Shown here one piece after another: positions 9,117 to 17,160 of a stretch of DNA of 35,084 nucleotides. Source of the stretch: Candidatus Enterocloster excrementipullorum. GTDB taxonomy: Bacteria > Bacillota > Clostridia > Lachnospirales > Lachnospiraceae. The stretch spans positions 1 to 35,084 of the forward strand of contig DWWT01000027.1 in the NCBI GenBank assembly GCA_019119575.1. The letters run 5' to 3'. The position numbers and the translations under genes are program-made. The notes beneath the pieces are model-generated. The model saw only the letters and a program-made list of their open reading frames with translations. It had not been told where the DNA came from and did not search any database. Each line of letters opens with the position of its first letter. Position 1 is the first letter of the stretch.

Positions 9117-10199
9117 ATGAGCAGAGTGTACAATTTTTCAGCCGGACCGGCCGTTCTGCCGGAGGAGGTTCTGAAAGAGGCCGCAGAGGAGATGCTGGAT
9201 TACAGAGGGACGGGAATGTCTGTGATGGAGATGAGTCACCGGTCAAAGGCCTTTGACGCCATCATCAAGGATGCGGAGGCGGATCTTCGGGATCTGCTTG
9301 CGGTTCCGGATAACTACAAGGTACTCTTCCTTCAGGGCGGAGCATCCCAGCAGTTTGCCATGGTTCCCATGAACCTGATGAAAAACCGCGTGGCGGACTA
9401 TATCATTACAGGCCAGTGGGCAAAGAAGGCGCACAAGGAGGCGTCCCTGTTCGGAAAGGCCAACGCCGTGGCTTCCAGCGCGGATAAGACTTTTTCCTAC
9501 ATACCGGACTGTTCCGATCTGCCCATTTCTGAAGACGCGGATTACGTCTATATCTGTGAGAACAATACGATCTACGGCACCAAGTTCTGGACCCTTCCCA
9601 ACACAAAGGGCAAGGATCTGGTGGCGGATCAGTCCTCCTGCTTCCTCTCCGAGCCGGTGGATGTGACGAAATACGGCCTCATTTTTGCTGGGGCGCAGAA
9701 GAACGTCGGCCCTGCGGGTACGGTAATCGTGATTATCCGTGAGGATCTGATTCGTGAGGACGTCCTGGAGCAGACCCCCACCATGCTTCGCTATAAGACC
9801 CATGCGGACGCGGATTCCCTCTACAATACGCCGCCCACCTACGGCATCTATATGTGCGGCAAGGTATTTAAGTGGTTAAAGGCCAGAGGCGGCCTGACAG
9901 CCATGAAGGAGTACAATGAGAAGAAGGCAAAGATTCTTTACGATTTCCTGGATCAGAGCCGGCTCTTTAAGGGAACCGTGGAGAAAAAGGACCGCTCCCT
10001 CATGAACGTCCCCTTTGTCACAGGCAGCGAGGAGCTGGACGCCCTGTTTGTGAAGGAATCCAAGGCGGCGGGCTTTGAGAACCTGAAGGGACACCGGACC
10101 GTGGGCGGCATGCGGGCCAGCATCTATAATGCAATGCACATTGAGGGTGTGGAGAAGCTGGTGGAGTTCATGGATGCTTTTGAGAAGAAGAACGGCTGA
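9117..10199 (+). CDS. serC: Phosphoserine aminotransferase
   Basis: PLP enzyme converting 3-phosphohydroxypyruvate and glutamate to phosphoserine, the second step of serine synthesis. The protein begins SRVYNFSAGPAVLPEEVL as in all SerC, with LFLQGGASQQFAMVP binding PLP phosphate, and the Schiff-base lysine K195 in FAGAQKNVGPAG. The C-terminus GHRTVGGMRASIYNAM is the substrate-phosphate region. The ATG at 9117 gives 360 residues, the family length, and has agaggaggag 6 nt upstream; the frame is open back to 9003 but without homology. serA follows after 19 nt. Confidence 0.96.
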   Translation: MSRVYNFSAGPAVLPEEVLKEAAEEMLDYRGTGMSVMEMSHRSKAFDAIIKDAEADLRDLLAVPDNYKVLFLQGGASQQFAMVPMNLMKNRVADYIITGQWAKKAHKEASLFGKANAVASSADKTFSYIPDCSDLPISEDADYVYICENNTIYGTKFWTLPNTKGKDLVADQSSCFLSEPVDVTKYGLIFAGAQKNVGPAGTVIVIIREDLIREDVLEQTPTMLRYKTHADADSLYNTPPTYGIYMCGKVFKWLKARGGLTAMKEYNEKKAKILYDFLDQSRLFKGTVEKKDRSLMNVPFVTGSEELDALFVKESKAAGFENLKGHRTVGGMRASIYNAMHIEGVEKLVEFMDAFEKKNG

Positions 10200-10218
10200 T
10201 TGATAGGAGGGAAGGATT

Positions 10219-11382
10219 ATGAAAAAGATACACTGCTTAAACCCGATTGCTTCCTGCGGGACCGACCTGTTTCCCGCGGATTATGAGCTGACGGACACGC
10301 TGGCGGAGGCGGACGGCGTCCTGGTGCGCAGCGCCTCCATGCATGAGATGGAGCTTCCGGAGGGCCTTCTTGCCATTGGCCGGGCCGGAGCCGGCGTAAA
10401 CAATATTCCCCTGGAGGCCTGCGCCGAGAAGGGCATCGTGGTGTTCAACACGCCCGGGGCCAACGCCAACGGCGTGAAGGAGCTGGTGATTGCGGGGCTT
10501 CTCATGGCTTCCCGCGATATTCCCGGCGGCCTTAGCTGGTGTAAGGAAAACGCGGAAGATGCCAATATCACCAAAGATACGGAGAAGAGCAAGAAGGCTT
10601 TTGCGGGCTGGGAAATCCGCGGCAAAAAGCTGGGCGTCATCGGCCTGGGCGCCATCGGCGCGGAGGTGGCCAATGCGGCCACCCATCTGGGGATGGAGGT
10701 CTACGGCTATGATCCCTTCATCTCGGTGAATGCGGCCTGGCGGCTTTCCCGGAACGTAAAGCACATCACCAACGCGGATGTGATTTTCCAGGAGTGCGAT
10801 TATATCACCATCCATGTGCCGCTCACGGACAGCACAAAGGGAATGATCAATAAAGAGAAGCTGGACATGATGAAGGATGGCGTTGTGGTTCTGAATTTTG
10901 CCCGGGATACCCTGGTAAATGACGACGATATGGCTGCGGCCCTGGAGTCCGGAAAGGTGCACCGCTATGTGAGCGACTTCCCCAATCCCAAGGTGGCTCA
11001 CATGCACAACGTGATTCTTCTGCCTCACCTGGGCGCTTCCACAAAGGAGTCCGAGGACAACTGCGCGGTGATGGCTGTGGAGGAACTGACGGACTATATT
11101 GAAAATGGAAATATTAAAAACTCCGTGAATTATCCGGCCTGCGACATGGGCGAGTGCCATGCGGCCTGCCGTGTGGCGGTACTGCATAAGAACATTCCCA
11201 ATATGATCGGCCAGATCACAGGAATCCTGGCAGGGCAGGGCGTAAATATTTCCGATATGACAAACAAGAGCCGGGACAAATACGCATATACCCTTCTGGA
11301 TTTGGAGCACAGGCCGGAGGATGCTACGGTGAAGAAGCTCACAGGCATCGACGGGGTACTGCGCGTGCGCGTGGTAAAGTAG
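10219..11382 (+). CDS. serA: D-3-phosphoglycerate dehydrogenase, short ACT-domain type, lacking the usual catalytic Glu
   Basis: Oxidises 3-phosphoglycerate to 3-phosphohydroxypyruvate with NAD+, the first step of serine synthesis. The Rossmann motif GVIGLGAIGAEVAN lies near residue 140, the catalytic Arg is R229 in NFARDTLV, and the catalytic His is H270 in LLPHLGAST. The Glu that normally sits in a DVFxxEP-like loop is absent: the loop reads YVSDFPNP (Asn256), and no Glu occurs between residues 244 and 270. A C-terminal ACT domain (from NIPNMIGQITGIL to the end) suggests serine feedback. The length of 387 fits the clostridial short type. SD aggaggg precedes the ATG. The pairing with serC makes the role firm even though the active site is unusual. 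Confidence 0.93.
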   Translation: MKKIHCLNPIASCGTDLFPADYELTDTLAEADGVLVRSASMHEMELPEGLLAIGRAGAGVNNIPLEACAEKGIVVFNTPGANANGVKELVIAGLLMASRDIPGGLSWCKENAEDANITKDTEKSKKAFAGWEIRGKKLGVIGLGAIGAEVANAATHLGMEVYGYDPFISVNAAWRLSRNVKHITNADVIFQECDYITIHVPLTDSTKGMINKEKLDMMKDGVVVLNFARDTLVNDDDMAAALESGKVHRYVSDFPNPKVAHMHNVILLPHLGASTKESEDNCAVMAVEELTDYIENGNIKNSVNYPACDMGECHAACRVAVLHKNIPNMIGQITGILAGQGVNISDMTNKSRDKYAYTLLDLEHRPEDATVKKLTGIDGVLRVRVVK

Positions 11383-11423
11383 GCAGTTTGAAGCGGCAGT
11401 ATAGATAGGAAAAGGAGAAGCAG

Positions 11424-12662
11424 ATGGCAGTTGTAAAGCCTTTTTACTGCATCCGGCCAAGAGAGGACAGGGCGGCCCAGGTGGCGGCCCTGCCGTATGA
11501 TGTATACAGCAGAGAGGAGGCGCGCCGTGCGGTGGCGGGCCGTCCTCTTTTATTTTTGAACATTGACCGGCCGGAGACGCAGTTTTCGCAGGATATGGAT
11601 ATGTATGACGACCGGGTCTACGAGAAGGCCCGGGAGCTTTTTGATGAGGAGCTGGCAGAGGGCGTGTTTGTCCGGGAGGAGGCGCCGCACTATTTTCTCT
11701 ACGAGCTGACCATGGACGGCAGGAGCCAGACAGGGATTGTGGGCTGCTGCGCGATCGACGATTATTTGGGAGAAGTCATAAAAAAGCACGAGAACACGCG
11801 GGAGGAGAAGGAGCTTGACCGCATCCGCCATGTAGACCGGATGGATGCCCAGACCGGGCCGATTTTCCTTGCCTACCGGCACAGCGGGGAAATCCAGGCC
11901 ATTGTGGAGCAGGTGAAGAGAGGGACGCCTCTCTATGATTTTGCCGCGGAGGATGACGTACGCCACCGGGTATGGCGGGTGGAGGAGCCGGGGCAGGAAG
12001 AAGCCATCCGGACGGCATTTGAACGGATTCCCTCCCTGTATATTGCGGACGGGCATCACCGGGCGGCCTCCGCTGTGAAGGTGGGACTGATGCGCCGGAA
12101 GGAGCATCCGGATTATACGGGAGAGGAGCCTTTTAATTATTTTCTCTCCGTGCTGTTTCCGGACGCAGAGCTTTCCATTCTGCCCTATAACCGAGTGGTG
12201 CGTGATCTGAACGGACTCGGGGAGGAGGCGTTTCTTGCGGCGGTGCGTAAGAATTTTGAGGTGCGCCGTCTGGGTGCGCAGCCCTTTGCCCCGGAAGAAA
12301 AGGGAAGCTTTGGTATGTTTCTGGGAGATACGTGGTACTGTCTGAAGGCCCGGCAGGGCTGCTTAAGCAGCGACCCGGTGAAGGGACTGGATGTGTCGGT
12401 TCTCCAGGACTATCTTCTGGGGCCGGTGCTGGGCATTGAGGATCCCCGGACGGACAAGCGGATTGACTTTGTGGGGGGGATCCGGGGGCTGAAGGAGCTG
12501 GAACGCCGGGTGAGAGAGGGAATGGCAGCGGCCTTTTCCATGTACCCCACGTCCATGGAGGAGCTTTTAGCTGTGGCGGACGCCGGACGGCTGATGCCGC
12601 CCAAGTCTACCTGGTTTGAGCCGAAGCTTCGGAGCGGGCTGTTTATTCACCGGCTGTCATAG
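11424..12662 (+). CDS. DUF1015 family protein, serine-operon associated
   Basis: A 412-residue soluble protein of the DUF1015 family, whose molecular function is not established to my knowledge. Family blocks visible: VVKPFYCIRP and ALPYDVYSREEAR at the N-terminus, a middle block HENTREEKELDRIRHVD (near residues 117-133), the highly conserved YIADGHHRAASAV, and FDVSVLQDYLL-like DVSVLQDYLLGPVLGI before the C-terminus. It starts 41 nt after serA with aaaaggag ahead of the ATG, so it is the third gene of the serC-serA operon. This arrangement recurs in Clostridia, which suggests a link to serine or phosphoserine metabolism; that is inference from context. No membrane segment or signal peptide. 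Confidence 0.85.
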   Translation: MAVVKPFYCIRPREDRAAQVAALPYDVYSREEARRAVAGRPLLFLNIDRPETQFSQDMDMYDDRVYEKARELFDEELAEGVFVREEAPHYFLYELTMDGRSQTGIVGCCAIDDYLGEVIKKHENTREEKELDRIRHVDRMDAQTGPIFLAYRHSGEIQAIVEQVKRGTPLYDFAAEDDVRHRVWRVEEPGQEEAIRTAFERIPSLYIADGHHRAASAVKVGLMRRKEHPDYTGEEPFNYFLSVLFPDAELSILPYNRVVRDLNGLGEEAFLAAVRKNFEVRRLGAQPFAPEEKGSFGMFLGDTWYCLKARQGCLSSDPVKGLDVSVLQDYLLGPVLGIEDPRTDKRIDFVGGIRGLKELERRVREGMAAAFSMYPTSMEELLAVADAGRLMPPKSTWFEPKLRSGLFIHRLS

Positions 12663-12681
12663 CGCATTTGGAAATGTCTTT

Positions 12682-13557
12682 TCAAACACGCTCTAGTACA
12701 AAATCCCGAAAATGCCGCACGGCCGGCGGCATGAAGCGCCTGCCGTCGTGAACCATAAAAAATTTTCGCTCAAACCCGGGGGTGTGCAGGGGTATGACGG
12801 CCAGCTCCAGCTTTTCCAATAAATCCATATAGGGCACGACGGCGATTCCAAAGCCCTGGGCGACCAGCCCGGCGATCACCTCGTCCTCCTCTGTCTCACA
12901 GGCGATCAAAGGGCGCCGGCCCGTCTGCTCAAACAGGCGGTTTACCACATCCCGCATGCCGGAACCCGGGGAAAAATAGACCTGGGGATAGGGCAGCGTC
13001 TGGGATAAATCCACCTGGGACAAGGCGGCCAGAGGGTGGTCTTTGGGCGTGATGAGCACCAGCTCCTGCTTTCCCACGGGCACGGAGGTGAGCTCTAATT
13101 CTTCCGGAGGCTCCGAGCAGAAGGCCAGATCGTATTTTTGAGCCAGAAGGCCGGAGAGAAGTTCTCGGGTGATTCCCGTGTGAAAAGAAAAATGAATTTC
13201 GGCTTCGGGATGCTCTTCGAGAAACCGGGCGGCCAGCCGGGGAATGAACTGGATGCCCAGGGTTCTTAAAATGCCCAGACGGATTTCCCCTTCCCTGTTG
13301 GCCGCCCGCTCCAGGGAGGCCAGCCCATTATCCAGAGTGCGCAGCGTTTGCTCCGCGCAGAGCAGAAATTCTTCGCCGTAACGGGTAAGCGTCGTCTTTC
13401 GGCCGTATTTTTCAAACAGGGGAAGGCCGAGCTCCTTCTCCAGCTGGGAAATGGCATGGCTGAGGCTGGGCTGGGTAATGCAGAGCTGTTCTGCCGCCTT
13501 TGTGTAATGCCCTATGTGGGCCAATTTGACAAAATATCGAAGATAAAACAGATTCAA
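12682..13557 (-). CDS. LysR-family transcriptional regulator
   Basis: A regulator with an N-terminal winged helix-turn-helix (YLRYFVKLAHIGHYTKAAEQLCITQPSLSHAISQLEKELG) and a C-terminal periplasmic-binding-like effector domain (from EIRLGILRTLG on). I place the start at TTG 13557: aaaggaggg lies 8-10 nt upstream and the protein then starts LNLFYLRYFV as LysR proteins normally do (291 residues). The upstream in-frame ATG at 13581 overlaps that ribosome site and has none of its own. It is divergent from the YczE-like membrane protein gene at 13818, and a T-N11-A palindrome lies between them, so it probably regulates that gene and itself. The effector is unknown. It converges on the DUF1015 gene with only 19 nt between. 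Confidence 0.88.
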   Translation of the reverse strand: MNLFYLRYFVKLAHIGHYTKAAEQLCITQPSLSHAISQLEKELGLPLFEKYGRKTTLTRYGEEFLLCAEQTLRTLDNGLASLERAANREGEIRLGILRTLGIQFIPRLAARFLEEHPEAEIHFSFHTGITRELLSGLLAQKYDLAFCSEPPEELELTSVPVGKQELVLITPKDHPLAALSQVDLSQTLPYPQVYFSPGSGMRDVVNRLFEQTGRRPLIACETEEDEVIAGLVAQGFGIAVVPYMDLLEKLELAVIPLHTPGFERKFFMVHDGRRFMPPAVRHFRDFVLERV

Positions 13558-13675
13558 TGAGGATCTCCCTCCTTTTTCCATGTGCATGTAAATACCGAAG
13601 GAGCCCTCGGCTGCGGTCTTTGGCGGCCGAAAATAGAGGCTGGAAATAGAAGGTGGAAATAGAATAACATAAATC

Positions 13676-13690
13676 ATAGATAATATCTAT
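13676..13690. promoter_or_regulatory. LysR-type operator (T-N11-A palindrome)
   Basis: ATAGATAATATCTAT is a perfect 7-bp inverted repeat around one base and contains T-N11-A, the classic LysR-family recognition pattern. It sits in the divergent region between the LysR gene and the YczE-like gene. Confidence 0.6.
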
Positions 13691-13817
13691 CATTTGATAA
13701 AAACTATTGATTTGTTATTTGACAGTGATTGGAGTAAATTGTCTGTAGAAAAGCCTTGTCAGTTGAAATCCTGAATGCGGAAAAGCCTGCGGCAGGAAGG
13801 GGCTTCGGGAGGAGAAT

Positions 13818-14441
13818 ATGAAAGAAGAATCGAAAACAAATCTGCCGGTTCTCTGGGGGGAACCGGTTCTGGCTGCAGCTGTGATAATAAACAGTTTCGG
13901 GGTTGTGCTGATGCTGTATTCAGGGAGCGGCATATCCGCTATTTCCAGTGTACCGTACGGCTTTTCCGAGGTGATTCCCGGCCTGTCCCTGGGAACATGG
14001 ACATATATTTTCCAGGGGCTTCTGGTGTTTGGCTTGATGGTGCTTCGGGGAAGGTTCGTGCTTCCCTATGTGTTCAGTTTTGCGGTGATTTCTTTTGGCA
14101 TTGCCTTGTCCAACCGGTGCGGTCTGCCCATCATTCCGACGGATTTGTTCCCGAGGGAACTGGCGGATATTCTGGGCGTGCCCTATGCCAGGGTGAAGAT
14201 TGGGTTTGATGTAATCTGTCTGGCTATAACGGCGGCAGTGACAGGGATCTTTCTGGGGCAGGTGAAAGGTCTGGGAGCCGGCACGATTCTGGCGGCATTT
14301 ACCATGGGCAAGGCAGTCGGAATGATTGGAAATTGGATGGATGCACGGGTACGGTTCGCGCCGCGTATTTTATGCCGCCTTCTCGCGCCGGAACCCGGAA
14401 AGACAGGGAGATGGCATGCGGAAAACGGCCGGCAGGCGTGA
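13818..14441 (+). CDS. YczE/YyaS/YitT-like integral membrane protein (DUF6198-like)
   Basis: A 207-residue protein with about five hydrophobic segments (near residues 17-37, 56-77, 80-97, 128-150 and 152-172). Blocks such as SSVPYGFSEVIPGLSLGTWTY and GIALSNRCGLPIIPTDLFPREL resemble the YczE/YyaS group of the YitT superfamily, often annotated DUF6198 in Lachnospiraceae. Function is unknown; a transport role is often assumed but not shown. SD gggagga precedes the ATG. It is divergently paired with a LysR regulator and probably controlled by it through the palindrome at 13676. It converges on the M23 gene with a 13-nt gap and no terminator. Confidence 0.75.
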   Translation: MKEESKTNLPVLWGEPVLAAAVIINSFGVVLMLYSGSGISAISSVPYGFSEVIPGLSLGTWTYIFQGLLVFGLMVLRGRFVLPYVFSFAVISFGIALSNRCGLPIIPTDLFPRELADILGVPYARVKIGFDVICLAITAAVTGIFLGQVKGLGAGTILAAFTMGKAVGMIGNWMDARVRFAPRILCRLLAPEPGKTGRWHAENGRQA

Positions 14442-14454
14442 AGAGCCCGCCGGA

Positions 14455-15627
14455 TTACTGGGACGGAGAGTCCTTCGTCCCGTATTTGCGCGTCCATTCC
14501 TTTGTGCCTTCCACCTTATAGGTTTCGCACTGATTTAAACGGAGAAACCGAACCAAGTCGTAGCAGTCGACCCAGATCTCATTTTCACTGTCCTTCTGGG
14601 ATTCATCGAAGATGAGCTCCAGGCCGAAATGCAGATGTGCCTGCTCAATATTGTTGGTGTTCTCCGTGGCGCTGTAGCCGGTTCGGCCAAGGTAGCCGAT
14701 CACATCCCCGGCTGAAACGAGACTTCCCTCCTCAAGCCCGGACTGGTAGGGATAATTCTGGCGCAGATGGGCGTAGTAGTAATAGCGCTTTTTGTCCAGG
14801 CTTCGGATGCCCAGACGCCAGCCGCCGTACTGGTTCCAGCCGATGGCCTCCACATACCCGGACTCCACGGCGATGACCGGGGTTCCCACCTGGCCCATCA
14901 TATCGTGTCCCAGATGGCGGCGCTTGTAGCCGTAGTTTCGGGAAGCCCCGAAATCATCGTAGTCCGTATAGGGAAAGCCCTTTGCCAGGGGAAAAAACGC
15001 TTTGAGCCCGTATTTTGTCACCCATATGGTCTCGGGATCCCCCGGGGCGCCTCCGTCCACACCGGAGGGAAGGTAGGAGCCGGGCGCTTCACTGGAAGGA
15101 ATTTCCGCCTGAAACTGCCCGACCATCCCGTCAAGAACAGCCCCGTAGGCCTCACGGTAGTAGGGATAGTATTTCATATCCCTGGTGAGATCTTCCATTG
15201 TGGTTTCACCGTTTATAAGGCGGGCTGCAGCGGCATCCATATCCTGGGCTTTGTATTTGGAAAAATCGCCGCCGTAGAGGGCACCCAGGTAGGCCAGAAG
15301 ATTGACCCAATTTAAATGGATGGGGGACTGGCATGTATCCACGTCATAGCGGAATGCCTGGTTTAAGGCGTCATAGCACACATTAAAATCCACCCATTTG
15401 ATAGAATCTTCATTTTGGCCCGGAGAGCCGTCCTCTGTCTGAGGCACGGATCCTGTGGATGTGCCGCCGGAGGCCAGATCCAGGGCGACAGAAAAAATAG
15501 CTTTCGCGGAAGCAGCATTTTGTTCCAGAAGGAGAAGGCACAGCAGGGCCAGGATCATGGCTTCGCCGTAAATAAATGTTTTGGGCCGGATGGGGAAATG
15601 CTGTTTTAACCGCTGCCAGAGTCTCAT
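14455..15627 (-). CDS. M23-family cell-wall metallopeptidase, membrane-anchored
   Basis: Predicted zinc endopeptidase that cuts peptidoglycan cross-links outside the membrane. An N-terminal hydrophobic segment (AMILALLCLLLL, near residues 25-36) is a signal or anchor. The LytM core lies in the C-terminal third: RRHLGHDMMGQVGTPV with the His and Asp zinc ligands, YYYYAHL, and QAHLHFGLEL with the HxH motif. Residues 60-220 form an unrecognised middle domain. I chose ATG 15627 because ggagga lies close upstream (390 residues); the frame is open 19 codons further without a ribosome site. A SpoIIQ-like or housekeeping wall role is possible; the sequence does not decide. Confidence 0.85.
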   Translation of the reverse strand: MRLWQRLKQHFPIRPKTFIYGEAMILALLCLLLLEQNAASAKAIFSVALDLASGGTSTGSVPQTEDGSPGQNEDSIKWVDFNVCYDALNQAFRYDVDTCQSPIHLNWVNLLAYLGALYGGDFSKYKAQDMDAAAARLINGETTMEDLTRDMKYYPYYREAYGAVLDGMVGQFQAEIPSSEAPGSYLPSGVDGGAPGDPETIWVTKYGLKAFFPLAKGFPYTDYDDFGASRNYGYKRRHLGHDMMGQVGTPVIAVESGYVEAIGWNQYGGWRLGIRSLDKKRYYYYAHLRQNYPYQSGLEEGSLVSAGDVIGYLGRTGYSATENTNNIEQAHLHFGLELIFDESQKDSENEIWVDCYDLVRFLRLNQCETYKVEGTKEWTRKYGTKDSPSQ

Positions 15628-15675
15628 GGGACATTCCTCCTTTGGGGCGGCCATTCTGGGGCGGCCGTTTTTGGG

Positions 15676-15712
15676 CCTCTGCACATTGCGCAGAGGGCTT
15701 TATTTATTTTAT
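15676..15712 (+). terminator. Hairpin with plus-strand T-rich tail, upstream of the M23 gene
   Basis: CCTCTGC (15676-15682) pairs with GCAGAGG (15690-15696), followed on the plus strand by TTTATTTATTTTATT. No plus-strand gene ends here; the nearest plus-strand gene ends at 14441, so this could stop read-through antisense to the M23 gene. On the minus strand the same hairpin lies in the M23 5' leader. Confidence 0.45.
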
Positions 15713-15796
15713 TCTTGGGAGGAAGGGGTTATGAGTCGGTGTTTGGGCTGAAACGGGAGAAATGCTGCCAAAATGGGGAATCAGGGAAACTCTGCG

Positions 15797-15825
15797 TTGA
15801 GTTTCCGGTTAAAAAGTGGTATGAT
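15797..15825 (+). promoter_or_regulatory. Sigma-A promoter for the iron alcohol dehydrogenase gene
   Basis: TTGAGT (15797-15802), 17 nt, TATGAT (15820-15825), about 50 nt before the ATG at 15876. Confidence 0.65.
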
Positions 15826-15875
15826 AAAATAACGTCAGGCCCCAGTTAGAGAAGGGGCGCACAAGGAGGAAAGCC

Positions 15876-17054
15876 ATGCAGAATTTTGATTTTTATACCC
15901 CAACCCGCATGATTTTTGGAAAAGATACCCAAAAACAGGTGGGAAAAATCGTAAAGGAATATGGATTTAAAAAGGTACTGGTCCATTTCGGCGGAGCCAG
16001 CGCAAAAAAGAGCGGACTTCTGGATCAGGTGACGGATGCCCTGGAGGCAGAGGGAATCGCGTATGTGACCCTGGGCGGCGTTCAGGCCAACCCCACGCTT
16101 GCCATGGCAAAGGAGGGCATTGAACTCTGCAAAAAGGAGGGCGTGGACATGATTCTGGCCGTGGGCGGCGGAAGCGTGATCGATTCCTCCAAGTGCATTG
16201 CGGACGGCGTGGGAAATCCGGATACAGATGTGTGGAATTTCTTTATCGGCCAGGGCGCGCCGAAAAAAGCGCTTCCTGTGGGCGTGATTCTGACTCTGTC
16301 CGCCTCCGGCAGCGAGATGAGTGCGTCCTGTGTGATCACCAACGAGGAGCAGGGATTAAAGAGGGGCTTTAACAGCGTGACCCACCGCCCGCTGTTTTCG
16401 ATCTGCAATCCGGAACTCACCTACACCGTGAGCAAGTTCCAGACCGGGTGCGGAACTGTGGATATCATGATGCACACCCTGGAGCGGTATTTCAGTCTGG
16501 GAGGAGACACGCCTCTCACGGACCGGATTGCGGAGGGCCTGTTAAAAACGGTGATCGAGGCAGGGAAAGTGGCAGACAAGGAGCCGGATAACTACGAGGC
16601 CAGGGCATCCCTGATGTGGGCAGGGAGCTTATCCCACAACGGGCTGACCGGGCTGGGAAGGGATTTCTTCATGCAGGTGCACCAGCTGGAGCATGAGCTT
16701 TCCGGCATGTATCCGAGAATTGCCCATGGCGCCGGACTCTCCGCTCTGTGGCCGTCCTGGGCCCGCTATGTGTGCGCAGGGGATGTGAACCGCTTTGCGA
16801 GATACGCGGTGAATGTGTGGAACATCGACATGGACTTTGAGAATCCCATGAATACGGCCCTGGCCGGTATCCAGGCGACGGAGGACTTCTTTAAGAGCCT
16901 TGGTATGCCCACAAGCTTAAAGGAGCTGGATGTGGAGCCGGAAAAGATCGAGGAGATGGCCGTGAAGTGCACCAACTACGGTAAGCGCACGCTGCCGGGA
17001 ATCAAGGTTCTTGGGAAAGAAGAGATGATGGAGATTTATCGGATGGCGATGTAA
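15876..17054 (+). CDS. Iron-containing alcohol dehydrogenase (butanol dehydrogenase/YqhD type)
   Basis: NAD(P)H-dependent alcohol/aldehyde oxidoreductase of the Fe-ADH family, 392 residues (usual 385-400). The N-terminus NFDFYTPTRMIFGKDT is typical of the BdhA/YqhD branch. The nucleotide loop is AVGGGSVIDSSK and the metal ligands are D196, H200 (VDIMMHTLERYF), H269 (HQLEHELSG) and H284 (IAHGAGLS). It most likely reduces aldehydes to alcohols to recycle NAD(P)H in fermentation; the natural substrate is not evident. It is monocistronic: own promoter at 15797, SD aaggagga, and a terminator at 17096. Confidence 0.92.
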   Translation: MQNFDFYTPTRMIFGKDTQKQVGKIVKEYGFKKVLVHFGGASAKKSGLLDQVTDALEAEGIAYVTLGGVQANPTLAMAKEGIELCKKEGVDMILAVGGGSVIDSSKCIADGVGNPDTDVWNFFIGQGAPKKALPVGVILTLSASGSEMSASCVITNEEQGLKRGFNSVTHRPLFSICNPELTYTVSKFQTGCGTVDIMMHTLERYFSLGGDTPLTDRIAEGLLKTVIEAGKVADKEPDNYEARASLMWAGSLSHNGLTGLGRDFFMQVHQLEHELSGMYPRIAHGAGLSALWPSWARYVCAGDVNRFARYAVNVWNIDMDFENPMNTALAGIQATEDFFKSLGMPTSLKELDVEPEKIEEMAVKCTNYGKRTLPGIKVLGKEEMMEIYRMAM

Positions 17055-17095
17055 GCGGGAGGCCTCAGAGAGAGGATAATCCGGGATAGGAATAA

Positions 17096-17143
17096 AAAAA
17101 GCCGACATCTTGGGGGATATTTCCGAAAGGTGCCGGCTTTTTC
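17096..17143. terminator. Bidirectional intrinsic terminator
   Basis: AAAAAGCCGACATCTT (17096-17111) pairs with AAGGTGCCGGCTTTTT (17127-17142) with one mismatch and one wobble. The A run and T run at either end let it work for the Fe-ADH gene (plus) and the metallo-beta-lactamase-fold gene (minus), which converge on it. Confidence 0.85.
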
Positions 17144-17160
17144 CGTGCATGTGCGCGGTC

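Noticed and set aside
12661..12693. Hairpin between DUF1015 and LysR genes as terminator
   Set aside because: Stem is interrupted and no T run follows on either strand, so it was not listed as a terminator.
15642..15668. Repeated GGGGCGGCC upstream of the M23 gene as an operator
   Set aside because: Two short GC-rich copies in a GC-rich genome with no dyad symmetry or spacing rule; chance is likely.
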